A DNA stretch of 64,000 bases from Psychrobacter pacificensis (GCF_900101915.1 NZ_FNAL01000003.1:1-64000); one strand, 5' to 3'. Counted from the stretch's first letter, positions 48,291 through 58,098 are shown. The notes: a model not told the origin generated them from the letters alone. Made by a program: numbers and translations.

Positions 48291-49145
48291 TTAAAGCTGA
48301 TGCCAATCTTCAATCGCCTTGTGTCCAATTTCTAGTCCCACATCATAGCTATAACGGATTTTGGCTTTATTTTTGGACAATCGACTCGCCATGTTTTTTA
48401 AGTCGGGTGGACAAATCTCTAAAATTTTCTGTGATGATGGCGTCTGTAAAAATTGTACCGAGTCGTTGTAGCGTTGGGTTCGCGTCAACAAGCTTTGGGC
48501 AAAACCATATCGTTGCTTAGTATAATATTTAGCCAATAGCTGATCGCCTTTACTGCTTGCTTTAGCGTAGTTTTGCGGGCGAGTACGTATGACCATGAGC
48601 TTATCAATACTCTCTTGCCCAGCCGCCCACTGTACGGGCAAAGCATCTGCCACACCACCATCAAAATAAGGCTCACCAAATATCTCGACCGCTTGGCGGG
48701 TCAGCACTGGGATAGAGCTTGATGCCCTTAATCCATCCAAAATATTGTCTTTAGCCGCTTTGATGTAGGTTGCTTGTCCTGAAATAGCATGTGTTAACAC
48801 CATGTAAAATTCAGCATGATTGGCAAATAACTGTGCCTGATCCAGTGGATATTCTTGCTCCACTATATCCCACATCCACTTTAGATCCAGTAAGTCACCG
48901 CCTCTAAGGAAACGGCCATAATGAATAAATTCAGATCGAAGGGAATGATCCAAGTAAATATGCAGGGTGCGGCCTTGTTGTGCGGCCAAATAGTTAGCAA
49001 CGTTAGTTGAACCTGAAGAGACGCCCACACACAGATCAAAAGGATTGAATTGTTGTTGTAAAAAGGCGTCTAAGACACCACTGCTAAATGCGCCACGCAT
49101 GCCGCCGCCTTCAACCACCAGTGCTTGTCGATGTTGTTTAACCAT
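48291..49145 (-). CDS. Patatin-like phospholipase
   Basis: 284 residues. The oxyanion loop is in LVVEGGGMRGAFSSGVLDAF, the nucleophile Ser in GVSSGS (GxSxG, about residue 43), and the catalytic Asp in FDGGVADALPV (DGG, about residue 172). There is no signal peptide, so it is cytosolic or injected. The N-terminal catalytic fold occupies most of the protein. Members are lipid acyl hydrolases. The role is unknown here. Confidence 0.9.
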   Translation of the reverse strand: MVKQHRQALVVEGGGMRGAFSSGVLDAFLQQQFNPFDLCVGVSSGSTNVANYLAAQQGRTLHIYLDHSLRSEFIHYGRFLRGGDLLDLKWMWDIVEQEYPLDQAQLFANHAEFYMVLTHAISGQATYIKAAKDNILDGLRASSSIPVLTRQAVEIFGEPYFDGGVADALPVQWAAGQESIDKLMVIRTRPQNYAKASSKGDQLLAKYYTKQRYGFAQSLLTRTQRYNDSVQFLQTPSSQKILEICPPDLKNMASRLSKNKAKIRYSYDVGLEIGHKAIEDWHQL

Positions 49146-49280
49146 GGAAAACCTCGAATGACGCTCGCAAAGTATACCTACAAGTACACAAAACGAGGGG
49201 ATAAAAAATGTTTATAAATATAGTCGATACTAGGGAATTATATTTTTAAGCCGTTCTAAACCTATTTCTTGGATATAGAC

Positions 49281-50457
<1,177 letters not shown>

Positions 50458-50646
50458 ATTTTTTACTTACAACACGCAACCTTTTTAACACACGTTGATT
50501 ATAAATCTTGTTTTTCAAGGTGCTAATCTAATTGAGTAATACTTAGCTTAGTTAACATAAACCACTGTTTCTAATAACTTTCATCTTGTATTATCACAGA
50601 TTATAGTTTATCGAGATTTTGCAAGCTTTACTTAACTGGAGAAATT

Positions 50647-51810
50647 ATGCGTGCTTTAACTTACCACGGTGCTAAAGATGTGCGAGTGGACAATGTCCCA
50701 GAACCTAAACTGCAAGAAAAAGATGATGTTATTTTACGTGTGACTGCAACTGCAATTTGTGGCTCAGATTTACACTTATATCGTGGCAAAATGCCTGCAA
50801 CCGAGGAAGGTGATATCTTCGGTCATGAGTTTATGGGTGTGGTTGAAGAAGTAGGATCTGAAGTCACTGCTGTTAAAAAAGGCGATAGAGTTGTTATTCC
50901 TTTTGTTATTGCATGTGGTAACTGCTTTTTCTGTCAGCATGACCTAATGTCCGCTTGTGAGACTACAAATACAGGCCCAGGCGCTGCTATTAATAAAAAA
51001 ATAATTCCGCCACCGGCTGCTTTATTTGGTTTTAGCCATTTATATGGTGGGATTCCTGGTGGACAAGCAGAATTTGTACGGGTTCCTAAAGGTAATTTTA
51101 ATCCGTTCAAAGTAAATGGCTCACTGTCAGATGAGAAGGTTTTATTTTTATCAGATATTTTACCAACTGCTTGGCAGGCCGTGACAAATGCCAATATTAC
51201 TAAAGGTTCAACCGTAGCTATTTATGGTGCGGGTCCTGTGGGGTTGTTATCAGCCGCTTGTGCCAAAATGTTAGGCGCTGAGCAGATCTTCGTGGTAGAT
51301 CATAATGACTACCGTTTGCAGTATGCCAAAGATACGTACGGGGCTATTCCGGTTAATTTCGATAAGGTAGATGCTGCTGAATTCATCATTGAACAGACCA
51401 AAGGACATCGCGGCGTTGACGGTGTTATTGATGCGATTGGCTTCGAAGCCAAAGGCAGTATGCTAGAAACAATAATGACCAATTTGAAAATTGAAGGGTC
51501 AAGTGGTGCAGCTTTACGTCAATGTATGGCAGCTGTGCGTCGTGGCGGGGTCGTTAGTGTTCCTGGTGTGTATGCAGGACCCATTCATGGTTTCTTATTT
51601 GGTGACGCTTTTGATAAAGGGCTTACTTTCAAAATGGGCCAAACCCATGTACATAAGTATTTACCACAATTATTAGAGTATATTGAAAATGGTGATTTAT
51701 CACCTGAAGCTATTATTACTCACCGTATGAATTTGTCTGACGCTGCTAAAGGTTATGAAATTTTCGAAAAGCGTGAAGAAGAATGTCGTAAAGTCATTTT
51801 AACTCCTTAA
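50647..51810 (+). CDS. Zinc-dependent alcohol dehydrogenase, glutathione-independent formaldehyde dehydrogenase-like
   Basis: 387 residues. Catalytic zinc ligands are in [14 protein letters not shown] and [13 protein letters not shown]. The structural zinc cysteines are [15 protein letters not shown], and the NAD-binding motif is [17 protein letters not shown]. The long loop [35 protein letters not shown] is typical of the FdhA-like group. It probably oxidises formaldehyde or another small aldehyde or alcohol. A TGGAG ribosome site precedes the ATG. It lies between a dead IS element and the recombinase region. Confidence 0.87.
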   Translation: MRALTYHGAKDVRVDNVPEPKLQEKDDVILRVTATAICGSDLHLYRGKMPATEEGDIFGHEFMGVVEEVGSEVTAVKKGDRVVIPFVIACGNCFFCQHDLMSACETTNTGPGAAINKKIIPPPAALFGFSHLYGGIPGGQAEFVRVPKGNFNPFKVNGSLSDEKVLFLSDILPTAWQAVTNANITKGSTVAIYGAGPVGLLSAACAKMLGAEQIFVVDHNDYRLQYAKDTYGAIPVNFDKVDAAEFIIEQTKGHRGVDGVIDAIGFEAKGSMLETIMTNLKIEGSSGAALRQCMAAVRRGGVVSVPGVYAGPIHGFLFGDAFDKGLTFKMGQTHVHKYLPQLLEYIENGDLSPEAIITHRMNLSDAAKGYEIFEKREEECRKVILTP

Positions 51811-51855
51811 TTTTTCAAATTTACCCTTTACTTTTAACATTTAAAGGTTAGGTCA

Positions 51856-51906
51856 TAGCTGCTTTAACGAGATTGTCTTAAATAATGGTTATCGCTAAAG
51901 CAGCTA
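51856..51906. repeat. Long inverted repeat without T-run, after the alcohol dehydrogenase gene
   Basis: TAGCTGCTTTAACGA (from 51856) pairs with the reverse complement of CGCTAAAGCAGCTA (to 51906), giving a stem of about 15 pairs and a 20-base loop. No T tract follows on either strand. It could stabilise the mRNA 3' end or be a relic of an element end. Confidence 0.55.
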
Positions 51907-51943
51907 GTAAAAAAATCTTTGACTTGCTTTTCTCTGCACACGG

Positions 51944-51993
51944 CAAAAAAATCATCCCCCAACCGATTTTCATGGGTTTAGGGATTAAAAAAA
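51944..51993 (-). terminator. Terminator after the 52-kb small gene
   Basis: On the minus strand AATCCCTAAACC pairs with GGTTGGGGGATGATT (some mismatches) around ATGAAAATC and runs into TTTTTTT. It lies about 30 bases after the stop of the 69-codon gene, and supports it being real. Confidence 0.7.
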
Positions 51994-52023
51994 CTAACTA
52001 ACTGTCTTAGATGGTCTTAAAGC

Positions 52024-52233
52024 TTAGAAGTGTAAAGCAAAATAAACTTTCTTATATTTATCAGGATCATTTTTATTAGCTACAAACCCTTTGCTAACCA
52101 ACTTTACCGAGTTAAATGTTTCACCTTCATCATTAGTTATCATAACAATCAAGTTTTGATCCCCAAAACTTTGGAGTTCTTTAATCAGCTCTTTAATTGT
52201 CTTAGTTCTATCTTCCCATTGCACTATACCCAA
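52024..52233 (-). CDS. Small hypothetical protein beside the recombinase gene
   Basis: 69 residues from a TTG at 52233 (GAGG 9 bases before). The sequence is mixed polar and acidic (WEDRTKTIKELIKELQSFGD, NLIVMITNDEGETFNSVKLV). It looks like a small alpha/beta protein of the kind found on plasmids and other accessory DNA. I do not recognise it. It is divergent from the recombinase gene and ends in a terminator. Confidence 0.5.
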   Translation of the reverse strand: MGIVQWEDRTKTIKELIKELQSFGDQNLIVMITNDEGETFNSVKLVSKGFVANKNDPDKYKKVYFALHF

Positions 52234-52261
52234 AACATAAAACCTCTAAACGATAACCTAG

Positions 52262-52295
52262 CTATCATTTGACTTTTTTTGATCTTAAATGATAG
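52262..52295. promoter_or_regulatory. Palindrome in the divergent region upstream of the recombinase gene
   Basis: CTATCATTT pairs perfectly with AAATGATAG around a 16-base centre. It lies between the recombinase gene and the small divergent gene. It may be a res-type binding site of the recombinase, or an operator that lets it control both promoters. Confidence 0.55.
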
Positions 52296-52354
52296 TAATA
52301 TCTTGCTATTATCAATGAACATCAATTATTAAGTCTAAGTAATAGAGGGGCATT

Positions 52355-52951
52355 ATGTCCGTTCGTATTTATGTGAGAGTCAGCACTAAGGACCAAGACG
52401 CTACTAGAGCATTAATAGATTTGGTTGCCTTCAGTAGCCGCTATGGTGATAGCTATGTTGATTACGTTGAGCACTTCAGTGGTACAAAGCTTGATAGACC
52501 AGTATTAGCTAAATTGCTAAAGGACGCCGAGCAAGGCGATATTTTATTGGTTGAAAGCGTGGATAGGTTAAGCAGGCTATCTCAAGATGATTTTGCGATT
52601 CTAAAGCAGCGTATTAAAGATAAAGGCTTACGATTGGTGGTGGCTGATCTACCAACCACTCATACGATGAGTGACGGTATGACAGGTGAGATCCTAAAAG
52701 TGATTAACGATATGCTGATCGATTTATTAGCGACCATGGCAAAGCTTGATAATGACAAGCGTAGAGAGCGCATTAAACAAGGATTGGCCAACAGTGGCTA
52801 TAAACCCACTGGTAAGAAAGCCAATACCGCAAAACACAATCGTATTAAAGCATTGGCCAGTCAAAACAATATGACAAAAGAAGAGATCGCTAAGGCGGTT
52901 GGTGTTGGCGTAGCTACCGTTTATCGTGTCTTAAAGCAGGTTAATAGCTGA
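52355..52951 (+). CDS. Serine recombinase (resolvase/invertase family)
   Basis: 198 residues. The catalytic Ser is in YVRVSTKDQDA (about residue 10), with the conserved Arg in LVESVDRLSRLSQDDF (about residue 71) and the E-helix KLDNDKRRERIKQGL. The C-terminal HTH is MTKEEIAKAVGVGVATVYRVL. It resolves or inverts DNA at res/gix-type sites, as in plasmids and Tn3-type transposons. AGAGGGGC precedes the ATG. There is no linked transposase or replication gene, so it is probably a leftover of a plasmid or transposon. Confidence 0.92.
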   Translation: MSVRIYVRVSTKDQDATRALIDLVAFSSRYGDSYVDYVEHFSGTKLDRPVLAKLLKDAEQGDILLVESVDRLSRLSQDDFAILKQRIKDKGLRLVVADLPTTHTMSDGMTGEILKVINDMLIDLLATMAKLDNDKRRERIKQGLANSGYKPTGKKANTAKHNRIKALASQNNMTKEEIAKAVGVGVATVYRVLKQVNS

Positions 52952-53143
52952 GGTGTTTTAAATATCGACTCAACGTGACCTTTGGGCTTTATCTAAAGGC
53001 ATCACAACGTCATATAAAAATCGTTTTAATGCAATAAGGCGTGATAATAATCATTATATTGCATTCATAATTGTTTTTACGCAAAATAGCTTATCTATAA
53101 TCGATTGAGCCACTCATAATGAATACCCCCATCTCAGATCCTA
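52952..53143. other. Spacer between the recombinase gene and IS3 remnant
   Basis: 192 bases, AT-rich, with the left end of the IS3 element missing. A frame from ATG 53118 (MNTPISDPIGAAWLVRYASI) runs antiphase to the transposase and is not convincing. Confidence 0.4.
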
Positions 53144-54058
53144 TTGGCGCAGCATGGCTTGTCCGTTATGCCAGCATCGAGCTGGTTTCCCTTTTATATG
53201 TCAGCAGTAGTATCGGTGGACGCAGACAAACCTATCTATCAGCGGGCTAAAGAGCTAGGAGAAACGCCTGAAAAACGTTCACAGCGTAGTCAGCATGACG
53301 ATTTCTACTTTAATGAGACTAAACGTATTTGGCAGGACAGCAAATGCCGTTACGGTGCGTGTAAAGTCTGGCAGCAGATGAAAGCTGACGAGTTAAAGGT
53401 TGCTCGGTGTACCGTAGAGCGATTAATGAAGCAGTATGGCCTACAAGGCATCTGGCGTGGCAAAGGCAAGATTACCACCAACAGCCGTGACGACCAAAAA
53501 CGCGCTGATGACTTAGTCAATCGCAACTTTAGCACTTATCGTCTTAACTAGTTGTGGGTTGCTGACTTTACTTATATCAAAACAACGTGCGGCTGGGTCT
53601 ATACCGCTTTTATCATTGATGTGTTTGCCCGCGCTATTGTGGGCTGGAAAGTCTCTAATCGTATGAATACTGATATGGTAATGGCGGCATTGAACCAAGC
53701 AATAGCAGATAGAAACCATCCCAAAGATATCATTCATCATAGTGATCGCGGGACTCAGTACTTATCCATTCGCTATACTTCTAGGATGACGGATTCTGGC
53801 GTCATTGCCTCTGTTGGTACCAAAGGCGACTCTTATGACAACGCATTGGCTGAAACAGTCAATGGGCTTTATAAGTCTGAGGTAATACATTATTTAAAAG
53901 AGAGCTAGACTGGTGGGAACGGTGTTGAACTGGCAACCCTTGAATGGGTCGATTGGTTTAACAAAACCCGTTTGCATAGTAAAATTGGTTATGTGTCGCC
54001 TTTTTAGTTTGAGAGACGATACTATGATAGTCTTAGTGAGTCAGACAAAGCTGACTGA
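53144..54058 (+). pseudogene. IS3-family transposase OrfB, interrupted by three TAG codons
   Basis: One continuous frame encodes HGLSVMPASSWF, GACKVWQQMK, LWVADFTYIKTTCGWVYTAF (first DDE Asp), IIHHSDRGTQYLSIRYTSRM (second Asp) and DNALAETVNGLYKSEVI (Glu). It continues with TRLHSKIGYVSPF and FERRYYDSLSESDKAD to the TGA at 54056. TAG at 53549 replaces the Gln of the family motif NQLWVADFTY, TAG at 53906 replaces a Trp (ESWTG), and TAG at 54005 replaces a Glu (PFEFERRYY). No frameshift is needed. Confidence 0.88.
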
Positions 54059-54097
54059 CTCAGGCAATCCACTCTCCGATATAGTCGGGGCGTTTCA
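53144..54097 (+). mobile_element. IS3-family remnant, right half
   Basis: The right terminal repeat, read inward from 54097, is TGAAACGCCCCGACTATATC. It matches the IS end at base 327 over most positions, so both belong to the same IS3 subgroup. The left end and orfA are absent. OrfB is interrupted (separate entry). Confidence 0.85.
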
Positions 54098-54102
54098 CTC
54101 AA

Positions 54103-54131
54103 AAAATAGGAGCTTATAGCTCCCATTTTTA
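54103..54131 (-). terminator. Terminator after the ABM monooxygenase gene
   Basis: GGAGC and GCTCC around TATAA with flanking A and T runs, on the minus strand about 60 bases after the ABM gene stop. It closely resembles the terminator at 55980. Confidence 0.78.
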
Positions 54132-54193
54132 TGTTAGCTTGCTAAGTCTCTATGTTAATTTGAAGAATACTTCATCATAATATCCGAATACAG

Positions 54194-54478
54194 CTATATT
54201 TTTTTGATTTCTACAATATCACTTGATTCAATGAGCGATTGGATATTACCAAATAAACTTTGAATATAATCAGAGGCCATATGGATATCTAAATCCTCCC
54301 TGCTACGCCATTCTTCTAAAAAGAAATATTCACTCGAGTCATTTTCGCTAATATAAAGCTCATATTTCAAGCACCCTTCTTCTTGAAGCGTAGGCTCTAT
54401 TACACTTTTTAAAAGCGCTTCTAACGTCTCTTTTTGATCTGATTTTGCCTTAAAGTTCGCAATTATTGAAATAGTCAT
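54194..54478 (-). CDS. ABM-domain monooxygenase (putative quinol monooxygenase)
   Basis: 94 residues, the usual ABM length. TISIIANFKAKSDQKETLEALLKSVIEPTLQEEGCLKYELY and FFLEEWRSREDLDIHMASDYIQ fit the dimeric ferredoxin-like ABM fold (YgiN type), whose conserved Trp/His motif is EEWRSREDLDIH. Joining the two flanks of the MITE at 54502 puts this gene about 20 bases downstream of the quinone reductase gene, with AAGGTG as ribosome site. The two were therefore one operon. Confidence 0.88.
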   Translation of the reverse strand: MTISIIANFKAKSDQKETLEALLKSVIEPTLQEEGCLKYELYISENDSSEYFFLEEWRSREDLDIHMASDYIQSLFGNIQSLIESSDIVEIKKI

Positions 54479-54501
54479 TATTTCACCTTGAATTTGTTTT
54501 A

Positions 54502-54671
54502 GGGTTTGTCCCTATTTTAAAAATGGTGATAAAAATGAGATAAATCGCAGGCAAACAAGGAAAATAACGCAGGTAATATCAAGATATTGGTCAGCTATTT
54601 GACACCGTTTGCCAAAGATTTAGCCATTTTTAGCCCATTTAGTCATAAACGCTTGAATTAGGGACACGCCC
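54502..54671 (-). mobile_element. MITE family A, 170 bp, inserted in a stop codon
   Basis: Ends read GGGTTTGTCCCTATTTTAA on one side and, on the other strand, GGGCGTGTCCCTAATTCAA (15 of 19 identical). TA at 54500-54501 and 54672-54673 flank it, which suggests a TA target duplication. There is no coding capacity. The element lies between the quinone reductase and ABM genes. Its terminal G completes the TAG stop of the former. Confidence 0.88.
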
Positions 54672-55669
54672 TAGAAGTTTTCTAGTACAATTTTGCCTTT
54701 TGACTTACCTGATTCAAGCAACTTATGCGCCTTCTCCAAGTTTGCAGCGTTAATTTTGCCTAGATTTTGGTTGAGGGTACTTCTAATTTTTTGCTGGTCA
54801 ACTAATTTGGCAACCTGTTGCAACAGATCACCTTGCTTTTCAATATCATCGGTTTCATACATTGAACGGGTGAACATCAATTCCCAATGGATAGAAATAG
54901 ATTTAGTCTTAAACGGCATAATATCAAATGTTTGTGGATCATCGATCAATCCAAGCTTGCCTTGTGGTGCAATCAGAGAAACTATTTGCTTGATATAGGT
55001 TTCTGTATGATTGGTAGAGAATACGTATTTTGGTTTTTCAATGCCTAGTGTCTCGATTTGTGCATTTAAATCTTTGCTATGATCAATGACATGGTCGGCA
55101 CCAAGTGATTCCACCCATGATTTCGTTTCTTCACGTGAAGCTGTTGCTATAACGGTCAGATTTGTTTTTGCTTTTAGGAGTTGAATAGCGATTGATCCTA
55201 CACCGCCTGCACCACCAATAATTAGAATACTGCCAACTTCTGTTTCTGAAATTTGAAGCCGATCAAACAGCATTTCCCATGCCGTTATTGCAGTTAATGG
55301 CAATGCTGCTGCTTCTGCATTAGATACTGTAATTGGTTTAAGACTGATAATTCGTTCATCGACTGCTTGAAACTCAGCATTACTACCATCTCGGGTTAAA
55401 TCGCCAGCATACCAAACAGAATCTCCTACTTTAAACGAGGTAACTTTTGAGCCAACTTCAATAATTTCCCCAACGGCATCCCAACCTAAAATACGATCGT
55501 CTGCTTCAGACGAATTTTTTCTCACTTTGGTATCAACTGGATTCACAGAGATTGTCTGAACTTTTACCAGTACATCACGCTCTTTAAGCGTAGGCTTCGC
55601 TTTTTCAATATCTACCAATGAATTTTTAAAATCATCATGGTTGTCTATAACATACGATACGGCTTTCAT
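54671..55669 (-). CDS. Quinone-oxidoreductase-like MDR enzyme 1
   Basis: 332 residues from the ATG at 55669 (GAGGACAAATCT upstream). It is a zinc-free medium-chain dehydrogenase with NADPH motif IIGGAGGVGSIAIQLLKA, the start MKAVSYVIDNHDDFKNSL, NPVDTKVRKN and the C-terminal GKSKGKIVLENF, as in zinc-independent quinone/enal reductases. It likely reduces quinones or electrophilic enals with NADPH. MITE A sits in its stop codon and MITE B (277 bp) begins 28 bases upstream, so its own promoter may be displaced. Confidence 0.9.
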   Translation of the reverse strand: MKAVSYVIDNHDDFKNSLVDIEKAKPTLKERDVLVKVQTISVNPVDTKVRKNSSEADDRILGWDAVGEIIEVGSKVTSFKVGDSVWYAGDLTRDGSNAEFQAVDERIISLKPITVSNAEAAALPLTAITAWEMLFDRLQISETEVGSILIIGGAGGVGSIAIQLLKAKTNLTVIATASREETKSWVESLGADHVIDHSKDLNAQIETLGIEKPKYVFSTNHTETYIKQIVSLIAPQGKLGLIDDPQTFDIMPFKTKSISIHWELMFTRSMYETDDIEKQGDLLQQVAKLVDQQKIRSTLNQNLGKINAANLEKAHKLLESGKSKGKIVLENF

Positions 55670-55698
55670 AGATTTGTCCTCAACTTTAAAAAAATATA

Positions 55699-55975
55699 GG
55701 GCGTGTTGAACATTCGACCATGGCACTGACAGCGACTATTTTTTAGGCGATTCGATGTTAAAAATAATAAGTTTAGTCATTCTAAGCGCTTATTTTTAAC
55801 GATGAAGCGGCAAAAAAGAGTCCTGTCCCCTGCTTTTATCGTTGGGGCTGATGCTAAAATTGCCCCATACTGCGTTACAAATCTCGCTAAGGCATCTGCA
55901 TTATCGTCGCTTTGTGCCTTGTCTGGAACAATTTTAGCGATCAGCAGTGCCTATTTGCGAATGTTCAACACGCCC
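55699..55975 (-). mobile_element. MITE family B, complete copy 1 (277 bp)
   Basis: It has perfect 18-base terminal repeats GGGCGTGTTGAACATTCG and is flanked by TA at 55697-55698 and 55976-55977. It is identical to the copy at 57822 except for one base in the left repeat. There is no open frame. It has inserted between the quinone reductase gene and the terminator of the SDR gene. TA-flanked ends of this kind occur in IS630- and IS5-type elements. Which family supplies the transposase cannot be told here. Confidence 0.92.
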
Positions 55976-55979
55976 TAGT

Positions 55980-56007
55980 AAAAATGGGAGCGAAGTGCTC
56001 CCATTTT
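55980..56007 (-). terminator. Terminator after the SDR gene
   Basis: AAAATGGGAGC pairs with GCTCCCATTTT around GAAGT. It is followed by T residues on the minus strand, 15 bases after the SDR stop. Confidence 0.88.
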
Positions 56008-56021
56008 ATGTTACTCAATAA

Positions 56022-56762
56022 TTAAAACTCTTGGCTCGTTGGGCGCAAAACAATTTCATTAATATCTACATCCGCAGGCTGTTCAATTGCATAAGCAATT
56101 GCTCGAGCGACTGAGTCAGCTGGTATGGCTTGTTTGTAGAAATCAGTAACAAACTCTGAACTCTCTTTATGAGAAGAACCGAATTTTAGTTCTGACTCAA
56201 TTGCACCAGGCTCAATAGTAGTCGTTCTAATTGTTTCCCCAACTTCATGACGAAGGCCTTCAGAGATGGCTCTTACAGCAAACTTAGTACCGCTATAAAC
56301 CGTACCTCCTGGACTAAATACTTTTACCCCTGCAACAGATGAGAGATTAATAAAGTGTCCAAAGTTTTGTTTTTGGAAAACAGGTAGGGTAGCTGCTATT
56401 CCATAAAGAACACCTTTAATATTAATGTCGATCATACGATCCCATTCATCAACTTTTAGCTCACTTAATGGTGCAATAGACATTAATCCAGCATTGTTTA
56501 CCAATACATCGATTTGACCAAATGCGCTTAATGCCTTTTCAATAAGTGCTTGCACTTCATGTGGTTTGGTTACATCCACACCAATAAATTCAGCTTGACC
56601 ACCTTCAGCACGAATGTCGTGAACAATAGCCTCTAATTTTTCAGTACGTCTAGCACCAATTACAACCTTTGCACCTTTTTTAGCAAGTAAGCGAGCAGTA
56701 GCTTCACCTAAACCACTACTTGCACCAGTGATAACAATAACTTTATTTTCTATATTATTCAT
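56022..56762 (-). CDS. Short-chain dehydrogenase/reductase (YdfG-like)
   Basis: 246 residues from the ATG at 56762 (GAAGG upstream). The NADP motif is VIVITGASSGLGEATARLLAKKG with basic GARRTEKLE, favouring NADP(H). The active site is Ser in INLSSVAGVKVF, Tyr-xxx-Lys in YSGTKFAVRAIS, and NNAGLMSIAPL. It belongs with classical SDRs such as YdfG (3-hydroxy acid or serine dehydrogenases), but the substrate is open. It is divergent from a LysR gene, which probably regulates it. Confidence 0.9.
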   Translation of the reverse strand: MNNIENKVIVITGASSGLGEATARLLAKKGAKVVIGARRTEKLEAIVHDIRAEGGQAEFIGVDVTKPHEVQALIEKALSAFGQIDVLVNNAGLMSIAPLSELKVDEWDRMIDINIKGVLYGIAATLPVFQKQNFGHFINLSSVAGVKVFSPGGTVYSGTKFAVRAISEGLRHEVGETIRTTTIEPGAIESELKFGSSHKESSEFVTDFYKQAIPADSVARAIAYAIEQPADVDINEIVLRPTSQEF

Positions 56763-56833
56763 ACAAGTAACCTTCAACCTATTTGTCAATCATATTTGAG
56801 GGTTAAGTATTACAGCCTTGTTAGGTATAATAA

Positions 56834-56872
56834 ATGAATAATATTATCTTTCAGAATTCCTATTTACGGAAT
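56834..56872. promoter_or_regulatory. LysR-type control site between SDR and LysR genes
   Basis: A perfect inverted repeat ATTCC-N7-GGAAT at 56856-56872 lies next to ATGAATAATATTATCT (56834-56849). A closely similar pair, TAGGA-N9-TCCTA and ATGAATAATAAATATTATCT, lies upstream of the second quinone reductase operon at about 60168-60207. It is the expected place for a LysR regulator to bind, 24 bases upstream of its own start codon. Confidence 0.6.
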
Positions 56873-56896
56873 AATTACTATAACACAGGATTGGAC

Positions 56897-57796
56897 ATGC
56901 AGAACAAATTGGAAATGATGCGTATCTTTTGTGTCGCAGCAGAGTCTCGAAATTTTAAAGAGGCAGCAACTCAGCTGGGTATTTCCCCACAGGTAGTGAC
57001 ACGGGCAATAAAAGAGCTAGAAGAGCAGCGCGGAGAGATTCTGTTCTACAGGAGTACTCGACAAATTAAAATTACTGCTGATGGTGAGCGTCTGGCAAAG
57101 CAAGCACGTCTTGCGGTGGAATCGATCGATGCTTTGCTTGTAAAAGACACCAAGGAAAAACGAGATGAAATGCGTGGGACTGTCCGTCTTACTGTGTCGT
57201 CTGTGTTAGGGCGTAAAGTGGTAGTACCTGCACTAGCAGAATTTGCCATACGTTATCCAGATATTGTCGTGGATTGTGTGCTAACAGATTCACACTCGGA
57301 TGTGATCGATGAGCGGATAGATATCGGGATCAGATTTGGATTTTTGCCGGACAATCGATATGTGGCAAGGGAATTGGCTAAAGTGAAATTTTATTCTGTG
57401 GGTACGCCAGAGTTAATTGATAAGGTTGGAATGCCCAAAAAAATTATTGACCTTGATAAATACCCTCTAACAGCACTATTCGATCATAAAACAGGGCGTT
57501 ACTGGCCATGGACATTCACCGAAAGTCGAAGCTTTACGCCATCAAAGCCCCGTTTTATTACAGATGATCTAGAAGCTGAATTTCAAGCTATTCTCGCTGG
57601 AGTTGGATTTGGACACATGCCTGGATTTCTAGTTTTGCCGTGGCTTAGGAGTGGTAAGCTCATTCATATACTTCATGAGGAAACCTCTCCCGTTTGGCGC
57701 CTGTATTTATATCGTCCACAGCGGGGCCCGACACCTTTGCGAATCCGAGCATTGTTTGATTACTTAGTGGAAGTGCTGGGCCGTATAGAAACCTAA
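56897..57796 (+). CDS. LysR-family regulator of the reductase cluster
   Basis: 299 residues from the ATG at 56897 (AGGA upstream). HTH: MRIFCVAAESRNFKEAATQLGISPQVVTRAIKELEEQRGEILFYRSTRQIKIT. The C-terminal sensor begins RGTVRLTVSSVLGRKVVVPALAEF. The first 21 codons before the chosen start have no LysR character. It lies between the divergent SDR gene and the convergent quinone reductase pair, so it probably senses the electrophile that these enzymes remove. Confidence 0.88.
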   Translation: MQNKLEMMRIFCVAAESRNFKEAATQLGISPQVVTRAIKELEEQRGEILFYRSTRQIKITADGERLAKQARLAVESIDALLVKDTKEKRDEMRGTVRLTVSSVLGRKVVVPALAEFAIRYPDIVVDCVLTDSHSDVIDERIDIGIRFGFLPDNRYVARELAKVKFYSVGTPELIDKVGMPKKIIDLDKYPLTALFDHKTGRYWPWTFTESRSFTPSKPRFITDDLEAEFQAILAGVGFGHMPGFLVLPWLRSGKLIHILHEETSPVWRLYLYRPQRGPTPLRIRALFDYLVEVLGRIET

Positions 57797-57821
57797 ATTA
57801 GATAAGACCATCATGTATCTA

Positions 57822-58098
57822 GGGCGTGTAGAACATTCGACCATGGCACTGACAGCGACTATTTTTTAGGCGATTCGATGTTAAAAATAATAAGTTTAGT
57901 CATTCTAAGCGCTTATTTTTAACGATGAAGCGGCAAAAAAGAGTCCTGTCCCCTGCTTTTATCGTTGGGGCTGATGCTAAAATTGCCCCATACTGCGTTA
58001 CAAATCTCGCTAAGGCATCTGCATTATCGTCGCTTTGTGCCTTGTCTGGAACAATTTTAGCGATCAGCAGTGCCTATTTGCGAATGTTCAACACGCCC
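57822..58098 (-). mobile_element. MITE family B, complete copy 2 (277 bp), encodes the end of a gene
   Basis: The same sequence and orientation as the copy at 55699, with one base different in the left repeat (GGGCGTGTAGAAC). It is flanked by TA at 57820-57821 and 58099-58100. Its right end overlaps the last 14 codons (42 bases) of the quinone reductase gene ending at 58057. Confidence 0.93.
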
